Shown: piece by piece, positions 45,060 through 53,500 of the stretch
Numbering within the stretch: position 1 is the first letter of the stretch
Layout: the number at the start of each line of letters is the position of its first letter
Assembly (NCBI RefSeq): GCF_001044425.1
Contig: NZ_LFML01000123.1
Coordinates: 4,116-68,115, forward strand
DNA length: 64,000 nt
Direction of reading: 5' to 3'
Origin: Streptomyces roseus
GTDB lineage: Bacteria; Actinomycetota; Actinomycetes; Streptomycetales; Streptomycetaceae
Program-made: the position numbers and the translations under genes
The notes under the pieces: model-generated
What the model was told of the DNA's origin: nothing
What the model saw: the letters and a program-made list of their open reading frames with translations, nothing else
The model's database searches: none

Positions 45060-45858
45060 CCAGCTGCTGGCCCGCGCCCGCCTCCACCCCGTCTCGCACG
45101 CGCCGGCCGACATCGCGGACACCGGCGGCGCACCACGGCGCGGGGCGATCGCCGGGGCGCCCGGCGCGGCGGCGTCCGGCGAACCGCGCAGGGACATGCG
45201 GGGAGCCGCCCGCGACCTGCGGGCCCTGTGCGAGACGGCCGTCACGGGCACCGCGGTCGCCGCGCTCGGGGACTTCCTCACGCACAAACTGCCCCAGCCC
45301 TCCGGGGCGCGCGTGCTGGGCTGCATCCTGCTGCTCACCGACGCCGAGGACTCCGCCCGTTTCTGGTGGCAGTACGCCGCCGGCGCCGGGGACTCGATCG
45401 CCTCGTACTGCCTCTACCTCCACCACCTCGCGCTCGGGGAGGACCACGAGGCCGTCTGGTGGCGGCGCCAGACGGCGCCGGCCGCCGCGGCACGGGCGGC
45501 GGACGCTTCGGCTCCCCCGGACGGACCGGCTCCCCCGGACGGACCGGACACGTCCACGGTGGTCTTCGACGGCGCGGAGCGCGATCTCGCCGCCGACGCG
45601 AGCCTGCCCACCACCCTGCGCGTCCTGCGGGCACTGCGCCCCGGCGGGGCCGGGGCGGGGCGCGGCACGGGCACCGTCCGGGCCGTCATGGAGTACGTCT
45701 CGGCCGCGGTCAGCTACGTCGATGACGACCTCGAACTCCCGCTGCCCGACCCGGACTTCACCGACCGCATCCGCGACCTGACCGCCGCCCTCGGCCGCCC
45801 GCCGACATCGGGTCCGAGCACCCCGCCCCGTCTCCCGCCCCGGCTGCGGACCACTTGA
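45043..45858 (+). CDS. Conserved protein of unknown function, third gene of the HTH-sigma operon
   Basis: 271 residues from a GTG that lies 17 bases inside the sigma gene. No membrane segment or signal peptide. The N-terminal half contains RDLRALCETAVTGTAVAALG and a distinctive SARFWWQYAAGAGDSIASYC segment that looks like a helical repeat (Sel1/TPR-like). The middle is a Pro/Ala linker and the C-terminal part is acidic with YVDDDLELPLPDPDF. I recognise no characterised family. Tight overlap with the sigma-like gene suggests that it works with or on that protein, perhaps as a regulator, but this is inference. Confidence 0.75.
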   Translation: MTSTIDQLLARARLHPVSHAPADIADTGGAPRRGAIAGAPGAAASGEPRRDMRGAARDLRALCETAVTGTAVAALGDFLTHKLPQPSGARVLGCILLLTDAEDSARFWWQYAAGAGDSIASYCLYLHHLALGEDHEAVWWRRQTAPAAAARAADASAPPDGPAPPDGPDTSTVVFDGAERDLAADASLPTTLRVLRALRPGGAGAGRGTGTVRAVMEYVSAAVSYVDDDLELPLPDPDFTDRIRDLTAALGRPPTSGPSTPPRLPPRLRTT

Positions 45859-45907
45859 CCGGATAGGGGCGGCCCTCCGGGTTCTCGCCGCTTCCGCCGT
45901 CCGCGAT

Positions 45908-45937
45908 TTGACGGACCGTGATCCCTCGCCGCACTAT
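45908..45937 (+). promoter_or_regulatory. Likely promoter of the gntR-ABC operon
   Basis: TTGACG at 45908-45913 and CACTAT at 45932-45937, 18 bases apart, fit a -35/-10 pair. The predicted start of transcription falls inside the palindrome at 45936-45959, about 25 bases ahead of the gntR start codon. Confidence 0.55.
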
Positions 45938-45959
45938 TCCACTAACACATTAGTGGAAT
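45936..45959. promoter_or_regulatory. 24-bp palindromic operator of the GntR regulator
   Basis: ATTCCACTAA, 4-base spacer, TTAGTGGAAT: perfect 10-bp arms, AT-rich for this genome. It overlaps the -10/start region of the putative promoter and ends 12 bases before the GntR start codon. YtrA-type GntR repressors bind palindromes in exactly this place, so autorepression is likely. Confidence 0.8.
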
Positions 45960-45970
45960 GAGGCAGGCGC

Positions 45971-46417
45971 ATGATCGAGTTTCAGGTGGACCGGCACAGC
46001 GGTGTCGCCACGTACCTGCAGCTCGTCAGCCAGGTGAAACAGGCGCTGCGACTGGGCGTCCTGGAACCGGGGGACCGGCTGCCGACAGCCAGGGCCGTGG
46101 TGGAGGCCACCGCGATCAACCCCAACACGGTGCTGAAGGCCTACCGGGAGCTGGAGCGCGAGGGGCTCGTCGAACCCCGCCCGGGACAGGGCACGTTCGT
46201 CACCCGCTCGCTCTCCCGCCCCGAAGCCGCCGCCGATTCGCCGCTGCGCGCCGACCTCGTCGACTGGGTGACCCGCGCGCACGCCGCCGGGCTGGGGCGC
46301 GAGGACGTCCTCGCGCTCGTCGAGGCGGCGCTGGCGCAGGCGGCGGCGCGGCCGCCGAGACCGGCGGGGTCGGCGGGGCCCGGCACGCAACGACCGTCAC
46401 GAGAGGACACCACGTGA
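45971..46417 (+). CDS. GntR-family (YtrA subfamily) repressor
   Basis: 148 residues. The N-terminal winged HTH (about 10-75) reads LGVLEPGDRLPTARAVVEAT and INPNTVLKAYRELEREGLVE, the classical GntR motif. A short C-terminal helical domain (about 80-130) is typical of the YtrA subfamily, which controls adjacent ABC transporters often induced by cell-wall antibiotics. ATG at 45971. Its stop overlaps the ATP-binding gene start (GTGA), making one operon with the two transporter genes. Probable operator: 45936-45959. Confidence 0.92.
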   Translation: MIEFQVDRHSGVATYLQLVSQVKQALRLGVLEPGDRLPTARAVVEATAINPNTVLKAYRELEREGLVEPRPGQGTFVTRSLSRPEAAADSPLRADLVDWVTRAHAAGLGREDVLALVEAALAQAAARPPRPAGSAGPGTQRPSREDTT

Positions 46418-47346
46418 ACGACCCGACCGCCCGACCGGCGCTCCGGGCAACCGCGATAGGGCAGCGGTTCCGGGGGAACCAGGCCCTGCACGACTGCGAT
46501 TTCGAAATCCCGGCGGGCCGGATCTCCGCGCTCGTCGGCCCCAACGGAGCCGGCAAGAGCACGCTGTTCCACCTCGCGACCGGCCTGCTGCGGCCCACCA
46601 CCGGGGAGATACGGGTCTTCGGAGCCCTTCCCGGCTCCCGGGCCGCCCGCGCCCGAACGGCCTTCGTCAGCCAGGACAAGCCGCTCTACCCGCAGTTCAC
46701 CGTCGCCGAGATGCTCTCCGTGGGGCGCAGGCTCAGCCCCCGCCACTGGGACCAGGCCAAGGCCGAACGCATCGTCGGTGAGGGCGGGATCCCGCCGAAG
46801 TCCCGGATCGGCACCCTCTCCGGAGGCAAGCGCACGCGCGTCGCACTGGCCCTGGCCCTCGGGAAACAGGCCGACCTGCTCCTGCTGGACGAGCCGCTCG
46901 CCGACCTCGACCCGCTGGTGCGCCACGAGGTGATGGGGCTGCTGATGGCCGAGGCCGCCGACCGCGGGATCACCGTCGTGATCTCCTCGCACGTCCTGCC
47001 CGAGCTGGAGAACGTCTGCGACCACGTCCTGCTCCTGCGAGACGGCCGGATCCGGCTCGCCGGTGACGCCCAGGACCTGCGCGAGGCGCACACCCGCCTG
47101 ACCGGCCGCGCCGACCCCGGCACCCCGGACGGGCTGCCGCGGGGCGCGGACCGCGGCGCCGTCGTCCACGCCACCACCACCGGCCGCCAGCTGACCGCGC
47201 TCCTGCGCAACGCACCGGGCAGCCCCCTGCCCTCGGGCGTCGACGAACGCTGGATCACCGCGACGCCCTCCCTCGAAGAGCTCCTGCTCGCCCACCTGCG
47301 CTCCGGCCCCCGCAGCGCCGCACACGGGGCGGAGGCCGCGGCATGA
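46414..47346 (+). CDS. ABC transporter ATP-binding protein
   Basis: 310 residues. Walker A VGPNGAGKST, Q-loop in FVSQDKPLYP, signature LSGGKRTRVALA (one residue off the common LSGGQ), Walker B LLLLDEPLADLD and the switch His in VISSHV are all intact. The C-terminal extension of about 90 residues is typical of the YtrB/BcrA-like exporter group. The GTG start overlaps the GntR stop by 4 bases, and the stop overlaps the permease start by 4. Energises the export, or sensing, of a compound that probably also relieves GntR repression. The substrate is unknown; family members often act on peptides or antibiotics. Confidence 0.92.
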   Translation: MNDPTARPALRATAIGQRFRGNQALHDCDFEIPAGRISALVGPNGAGKSTLFHLATGLLRPTTGEIRVFGALPGSRAARARTAFVSQDKPLYPQFTVAEMLSVGRRLSPRHWDQAKAERIVGEGGIPPKSRIGTLSGGKRTRVALALALGKQADLLLLDEPLADLDPLVRHEVMGLLMAEAADRGITVVISSHVLPELENVCDHVLLLRDGRIRLAGDAQDLREAHTRLTGRADPGTPDGLPRGADRGAVVHATTTGRQLTALLRNAPGSPLPSGVDERWITATPSLEELLLAHLRSGPRSAAHGAEAAA

Positions 47347-48290
47347 CGGGCACCCTGTGGCTCGCCTGGCGCCAGCAGCGCCTGCTCGTCCTCGCCGGAG
47401 CCCTCCTCGTGGCGGCCCTCACGGTCTGGGTCGCCCTGCGGCGCGCCGACCTGATGGAGGCCATCAGCGGCTACGACCTCTCGCAGTGCAAGGGCTGGAA
47501 CGGCGAATGCCCGCCCCAGACCTACGCCGCCATGTCGCAGGCCGGCGGCGGCATCCGCCTCCTGGGCGCCATCGGCCTGGCCCTCCCGGCCGCCATCGGC
47601 ATGTTCTGGGGAGCCCCGCTCATCGGCCGCGAGCTGGAGAGCGGCACCATCAAGGTCGTCCTCACCCAGGACACCGGCGTCCGCGGCTGGTTCGCAGCCC
47701 GCTTCGGCCTGGCCGCGCTCTGCGCCGTCGCCGTCTCCACCGCCGTCGCCGGACTCCTCGCCTGGTGGTGGGCGCCGATCGCCAACATGTACGACGGGGT
47801 GTACTGGCACGATCCGTACATCCTCAACGCCTCCGGCCCCTCGGCGGTCGCCGCCGCCCTGTTCGCCCTGGCCGCCGGCACCGCGATCGGCCTGCTGGTC
47901 CGCCGCACGCTGCCCGCGATGGGCGTGACCCTCGCCGCCGTCCTTGCCGTGGCCGCCGTACTGACCTTCTTCCGCCGGGACTTCGTCACCCCCGTCGACC
48001 GGATCACCCCCGGAACGCAGCCCAAGCAGCTCATCGGCAGCGCCTGGTCGGCGGGATACCGCTACCTCACGCCCGACGGGGCCCAGCACCCCCTGGAGAA
48101 CTGCCTGTTCTCGGGCGAGCGGCTGCGCGCGTGCATGGACGAGCACGGCTTCACGGGCCGGGTGCACAAGGTGTACCCCAGCTCCGACTTCTGGACCTTC
48201 CAGGCGATCGACACCACGGTCTACCTGCTCCTCGCCCTGGCCCTCGTCACGCTGACCACCGTCCGGCTGCGCGGCCGCCGCCTCGGCTGA
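47343..48290 (+). CDS. ABC transporter permease (ABC-2 type)
   Basis: 315 residues with about six membrane segments: LLVLAGALLVAALTVWVAL, GAIGLALPAAIGMFWGAPLI, LAALCAVAVSTAVAGLLAWW, VAAALFALAAGTAIGLLV, MGVTLAAVLAVAAVLTFF and YLLLALALVTLTTVRL. IGRELESGTIKVVLTQ is the usual cytoplasmic motif of ABC-2 permeases that contact the ATPase. ATGA overlap with the ATP-binding gene, so this is the same operon. Two larger extracytoplasmic loops, each with Cys, may bind the substrate. Likely an exporter with the ATPase before it. Confidence 0.88.
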   Translation: MTGTLWLAWRQQRLLVLAGALLVAALTVWVALRRADLMEAISGYDLSQCKGWNGECPPQTYAAMSQAGGGIRLLGAIGLALPAAIGMFWGAPLIGRELESGTIKVVLTQDTGVRGWFAARFGLAALCAVAVSTAVAGLLAWWWAPIANMYDGVYWHDPYILNASGPSAVAAALFALAAGTAIGLLVRRTLPAMGVTLAAVLAVAAVLTFFRRDFVTPVDRITPGTQPKQLIGSAWSAGYRYLTPDGAQHPLENCLFSGERLRACMDEHGFTGRVHKVYPSSDFWTFQAIDTTVYLLLALALVTLTTVRLRGRRLG

Positions 48291-48337
48291 GCGCGCCCAC
48301 CCGGTCCACCCCACCGCTTCTTCCCGAGGAACCTCCC

Positions 48338-49111
48338 ATGGCAACCAAGAAGAACCTCATCGCCAACCGCACCACCCTGGCCCACAAGGTCCGCTACGCG
48401 GCGCGCAACCCCGCGCGCATCGGCCCGTACGTCCGCCGCGCCGCCCGCGACAGCTGGCTCCGGCTCAAGCACCCCGACCACGTGGGCTACTACCGGGCGG
48501 TCATGGCCTCCGACACCGCCCGCAATCCCGAGGCCGCCGTCGGCAGCCAGACCCACGACCGCTGGCTGGCCCTCGGCAAGATGCAGTTCGAGTACCTGGT
48601 GGAGCACGGTCTCGCCCCGCACCACACGATGCTGGACATCGGCTGCGGCAACCTGCGCGCCGGCTGGCGGTTCATCGAGCACCTCGAACCCGGCCACTAC
48701 TACGGGATCGACATCTCGCCGGACATCCTCATATCCGCCAAGCAGACACTGGCCCGCCAACAGCTCCAGGACAAGCTGCCGCACCTCACGCTCACCCAGG
48801 ACCTCACGCTCGACTTCCTGCCCGACGCGTACTTCGACGTCGTGCACGCCCACAGCGTGTTCTCCCACTCGCCGATCGAGATCATCGAGGAGTGCTTCGC
48901 CCACGTCGGCCGGATCCTGGCCCCGGGCGGCTTCTTCGACTTCACCTTCGACCGGACCGAGGGCACCGAACACCAGGTCCTGCGGGAGGACTTCTACTAC
49001 CGCACCCGCACCCTCGTCGACCTCGCGGCCCGGCACGGGCTGAAGGCCCGGTTCATGGAGGACTGGGAGCGCCTCGGCCACGGCCAGTCCAAGATCCGGG
49101 TCACGGCCTGA
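48338..49111 (+). CDS. SAM-dependent class I methyltransferase
   Basis: 257 residues. The Rossmann-like core begins at about 85 with the SAM-binding motif MLDIGCGNLRAGWRF, then YYGIDISPDIL (acidic residue for the ribose), VVHAHSVFSHSP (motif for catalysis/dimer) and LAPGGFFDFTF. The N-terminal basic segment (about 1-60) and the HVGYYRAVMASD motif resemble glycolipid/sugar or small-molecule methyltransferases, but I cannot name a substrate. ATG with GAGGAA upstream. It follows the ABC permease by 47 bases on the same strand and ends at a very strong hairpin, so it probably belongs to that operon and may modify the transported compound. Confidence 0.85.
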   Translation: MATKKNLIANRTTLAHKVRYAARNPARIGPYVRRAARDSWLRLKHPDHVGYYRAVMASDTARNPEAAVGSQTHDRWLALGKMQFEYLVEHGLAPHHTMLDIGCGNLRAGWRFIEHLEPGHYYGIDISPDILISAKQTLARQQLQDKLPHLTLTQDLTLDFLPDAYFDVVHAHSVFSHSPIEIIEECFAHVGRILAPGGFFDFTFDRTEGTEHQVLREDFYYRTRTLVDLAARHGLKARFMEDWERLGHGQSKIRVTA

Positions 49112-49117
49112 AACGGG

Positions 49118-49161
49118 AGGTGCCGCCGGGCCGGACCACGGGGTCCGGCCCGGCGGCACCT
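49118..49161. terminator. Perfect 20-bp hairpin between convergent genes
   Basis: Arms 49118-49137 and 49142-49161 are exact complements with a 4-base loop, the strongest hairpin I found in the window. It ends the methyltransferase and, on the other strand, the serine-hydrolase transcript. Confidence 0.92.
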
Positions 49162-49171
49162 CCGGCACCCG

Positions 49172-50464
49172 TCAGCGCGAGCCGCGCTCCGGCAGGTCCT
49201 GCTCGGCCGGGGCCGCGGTCAGCGCCGGCAGCAGAGCGAAGCCGCGCTGCGAGGGCGCGGCCGCCGGGCCAGCCGCCGGGGTCTTCTTCCCGCAGAACGC
49301 GCCTTCGAGCGTGCCGCCGAGGGCCGTGTTCGCCGCGCCCTTGTTCGAGGTGTTCGCCACCGCCGCCAGGCTGCGCTTGCCGTCGCGGGTGGTGAAGGCG
49401 TACGTGTAGAAGCCCTGCACCGTGCCGGTGTGCCCGTACACCGAGGTACCGCACGACAGGTCGTAGCGGCGCAGGCCCAGGCCGTAGAAGCGGCTGTTCG
49501 CGGCGTCCGTCGGGGTCATGGTGAGCATGGCGTCCAGGGTGCGCGGCTTCAGCAGCCTGCCCCCGAGCAGAGCCGACGTGAAGGTGTTCAGATCCGCCGT
49601 GTTCGAGATCATCGCACCGGCGGACTGGGCCCAGGACACCGTCTGTTCGGTGGAGTCGACGAGCGGCGCCCCCGCCTCGTCCGGGTGCAGGTAGCCGTGC
49701 AGGTGCGCGCCCTTGATCTCCGTCGAGGGGTGGACGTACGAGGTGTTCTTCAGCTTCAGCGGCTTGATGATGCGCTTCTCGTACTCCTTGGCCACGCCGT
49801 GCCCGGTGGCCTTCTCGATGAGCATGCCGACGACCACGAAGTTGGTGTTGGAGTACTGGTACGAGACGCCCGGCTCGGTCGTGCGCGGCTCGCGCAGCGA
49901 GAGGGCGACCAGCTCCTGGTAGGTGAACACCTTGTTCCGGACGGCCTCGAAGCCGGGCACGGTCTTGTCGAACATGGCGTTCGTGTAGTCCGACAAGCCA
50001 CTGCGGTGGGTCATCAGGTGGCGGACCGTGATCCGGTCGTCCGGAAGCAGGCCGGGCAGGTACTGGTTGACCGGGGCGTCCAGGCTGATCTTGCCCTCGT
50101 CCACCAGCTGGAGCAGGACGACGCTGGAGAACGTCTTGGTGACGCTGCCGATCCGGAAGCGGCCGTTCACATCCATGGCCGCCCCCGTCGTCCGGTCCTG
50201 GACGCCGACCGCGCTGGTCAGCGGCGCACCGGAGCCGGTGATGCGGACCATCGCGCCGGGAGCCCCGACCGCGAGGGTGTTCTTCAACGCCTGCGTCACG
50301 GCCTCCATGTCGGGCGCCGGGGCGGGCGCGGCGGTGGTGGGCGCCGCCGCCGGGGCGGCGAACGGGCTCGCGGCCGCCTGGGCGGCGGTCGCCGGCACCA
50401 CGCCGGCCACGACGGCGAGCAGGGCGGCACTGAGAGACAGGCGTCGGTCGAGAGGCAGGCGCAC
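49172..50464 (-). CDS. Secreted serine hydrolase, beta-lactamase/DD-peptidase family
   Basis: 430 residues. Signal peptide about 1-32, then an Ala/Pro spacer. The domain is of the class C beta-lactamase/DD-carboxypeptidase fold (serine hydrolase, pfam Beta-lactamase), with active-site Ser/Lys in RIGSVTKTF, the Tyr-Ser-Asn motif in YQYSNTNF and the third motif in YGHTGTVQGF (HTG for KTG). I chose the GTG at 50464 because GAGGAA lies 6 bases upstream; a TTG four codons earlier lacks a site. In Streptomyces such proteins are often DD-carboxypeptidases or esterases acting on the cell wall. It is not obviously a resistance gene. Strong hairpin downstream. Confidence 0.9.
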   Translation of the reverse strand: MRLPLDRRLSLSAALLAVVAGVVPATAAQAAASPFAAPAAAPTTAAPAPAPDMEAVTQALKNTLAVGAPGAMVRITGSGAPLTSAVGVQDRTTGAAMDVNGRFRIGSVTKTFSSVVLLQLVDEGKISLDAPVNQYLPGLLPDDRITVRHLMTHRSGLSDYTNAMFDKTVPGFEAVRNKVFTYQELVALSLREPRTTEPGVSYQYSNTNFVVVGMLIEKATGHGVAKEYEKRIIKPLKLKNTSYVHPSTEIKGAHLHGYLHPDEAGAPLVDSTEQTVSWAQSAGAMISNTADLNTFTSALLGGRLLKPRTLDAMLTMTPTDAANSRFYGLGLRRYDLSCGTSVYGHTGTVQGFYTYAFTTRDGKRSLAAVANTSNKGAANTALGGTLEGAFCGKKTPAAGPAAAPSQRGFALLPALTAAPAEQDLPERGSR

Positions 50465-50594
50465 GTGGTTCCTCAACTACGAGACGGGAAGACGGGTTTC
50501 AAAGTCGCAGTCGCGAACTCGCCGCCGCGGGGCGGTCAAGTCCGCGGGCTGCGATCGTACGTGCCCCGCTGGTCCGGTACGTGCACCTGCTGCC

Positions 50595-53500
50595 TCAGAA
50601 CCCGCAGTCAGGAGCGGTTTTCAGCCACTCGGTGCCCGCGCGCAGCCGGCAGATCTCCGCCAGCCGGGCCCCCGGGTCGGGGTTCCACAGCCGCACCGTG
50701 CCGTCGTTGCTGCTGCTCGCCACCGTCCGCCCGTCGGGCGAGAAGACCACGCCCCACACCGCGCTGGTGTGTCCCGTCAGGGCGGCCCACGGCCGCCGTC
50801 CGGCCACCTCCCAGAGCCGCACCGTACGGTCGTTGCCGCTGCTGGCCAGCCACCGTCCGTCGGGGGAGAAGGCGATGGCGCGCACGGAGCCGGTGTGGCC
50901 CGACAGCACGGCCTCGGCCCCCGACCCCGGCCGCCGGGCGTCCCACAGGCGTACGGTGCCGTCGTTGCCGCTGCTGGCCAGCGTGCGCCCGTCGGGGCTG
51001 AAGGCGACCGCCCGGACCGCGCCCGCGTGGCCGGTGAGCGTGGCCAGCGGCCGCCGCCCGGGCACGTCCCACAGACGTACGGTCAGATCGTCGCCGGCGC
51101 TGGCCAGCGTCCGCCCGTCCGGGCTGAACGCCACGTCGTTCGCGAAGTCCGTATGACCGCTCAGCGTGCCCAGCGGCGTTCGGGAGGCCACGTCCCAGAG
51201 CCGGACCGTCCGATCGGAGCCGGCCGAGGCCAGCAGCCGGCCGTCGGGGGAGAAGGCCACCGCGTACACGATCCCGCCGTGCCCGGTGAGCGTGCCCAGC
51301 GCCGTACGGGAGGCCACGTCCCAGAGCCGGACCGTCCCGTCCGAGCCCGCCGAGGCCAGCAGCCGCCCGTCCGGGGAGAAGGCCACCGAGAACACCGTCT
51401 CGGTGTGGCCGGCGAGCGAGGCGACCACCCGCCGCCCCGCCACCTCCCACAGCAGCACCGTGTGATCGCCGTCCGCGGTGGCCAGCAGCCTGCCGTCCGG
51501 GCTGTACGCGGCCTGCCAGATCTCCGTGAACGGGCGCGCGGTCAGCACCGGACCGCGCAGGTCCCAGAGCACCACCGACTGGTCGAAGGCGGCGGTGGCC
51601 AGCATCGTGCCGCCGGAGTCCACCGCGACCCCGAGCACGTAGTCGGTGTGCCCGGCGAGCGTGGCGACCGCCCGGCCGCCGCGCACGTCCCACAGCCGGG
51701 TGGTGCCGTCGCCGCCCGCGCTGACGACCGTGGTGCCGTCCGGGGTGTAGGCGACCGCGTTGACGTCGTCGGTGTGACCCGTCAGCGCCATCGTCGTGCG
51801 GAGCTCGGCCACGTCCCACAGCCGCAGGGTCCGGTCGACGCCCCCGGAGGCCACCGTCCGCCCGTCCGGCGCGAAGGCCACCGCGAGCACTTCGGCGGTG
51901 TGCCCGGAGAGGACGGCGATCTGACGGGCCGCCACCGGATCCCACAGCCGTACGGTCTGGTCGGCGCCCGCCGACACCAGTGTCCGGCCGTCCGGCGCGT
52001 AGGCGAGGCCGTTGACCTTCCCCGTATGGCCGGTCATCTCGCGCACGGCCGACCCGTCGCCGGCGGGATCGCACAGCCGGACCGTCCCGTCGGTGCCCGC
52101 GACGGCGAGCGTGCGCCCGTCGGGCGCGAAGGCCACGGCCCGGGCGTCCGCCGTCCGCGCCGGGAGCACCGCGACGACGTGCCCGTCCGTGTCCCACACC
52201 CGGACCGGACCCTCGGAGGAGGTCGCCGCGAGGGTCCGGCCGCCCGGCCCGAACGCGATCGCGCGCACCTGGCCCGGCATGGTCAGCGTGGCCGTCGTAC
52301 GCCGGTCCGCGACCCGCCGCAGCAGCACCTGCCCGTCGGAACCGGCGCTCGCCAGCAGCCCGTTGGCCGGGGCGAACGCCACCGCGTTGACCGGCCCCCG
52401 GTGCCCGCCGAGCCGGGCGAGGAAGGGCTGGGACTGCGTGCTCAGCAGCGCGCCCCGCGCCTCGGGGTCCGCCTCCGTGCGGTACGCCTCCTCCGCGAGC
52501 CGCATCGAGGCCTCGGGCTGACCGGCGGCGAGGGAGGTGGAGCGGACGGCGAGGGCCTGCGCGCGGGCGGTGCGCTCCTGGCGGAGCGCGGCCGACCGCT
52601 GCTGGTACGCGACGGCCCCGGCGGTCAGGGCCAGCACCAGCAGGACCCCGAGCAGGGCCGTCATCCGCTGCCGGAGCCGGACCTGGCGCAGTGCCTGTGC
52701 CCGCCGCACGTCCTGCGCGGCGCGGCTCGCGCTCAGGAAGGCCGTCTCCCGCGGACCGAGCCGGCTCCTGCCGTCGAGTTCCCCGGCCCAGGCGGCGGCG
52801 GCGTCCAGCCGGCTCCCGCGGTACAGCACGGACGGATCGTGCCCCTCGCGCTCCCATTCCTCGGCGGCGCGGGACAGCTGCCGGTGGACCAGCAGCCCGT
52901 CCCGGTCGGCGTGGATCCAGCCGCGCAGCCGCGGCCAGGCGTGCAGCAGGGCCTCGTGGGTGATCTCGACGGTGTCGCTGTCCATCGTGATCAGCCGGGC
53001 CCGGACGAACGCGTCGAGGGCCGCTGCGGCCCGGTCCGCGCCGGCGAGCTGCCCCATCAGCTCGGCCCGGGACGTGCGCCGCCGCGTGGCCCCCGTCCCC
53101 TCGGCGACGTGGACCAGCGCCACCAGGACGCGGCGGATCGTCCGCTGCTCCTCGGGGTACAGACGGGCGAACACGCTCTCGGCGGTGTGCGCGACGGCCC
53201 CCTGGATGCCTCCGGAGTCCTCGTACCCCGCCACGGTCAGGGTGGATCCGGAGCGCCGCTGCCAGGTGGCCATGAGCGCGTGCGAGACCAGCGGCAGCGC
53301 ACCCGACGGCGTGTCACCGGGTCCGGCCGCCGGGGCGTCGGCGGCCGTCGCGGGACCCTCCCGCAGGCCCGCGTCGCGCAGCAGCAGCTGGACCAGGCCC
53401 GGTTCGAGGGTGAGTCCGGCGAGCTCGGCGGGGCGGGTGATCGACTCGCGCAGTTCGGCGACGGACATGGGGGGCAGGACGAACAGCCCGTCGGTGAAGG

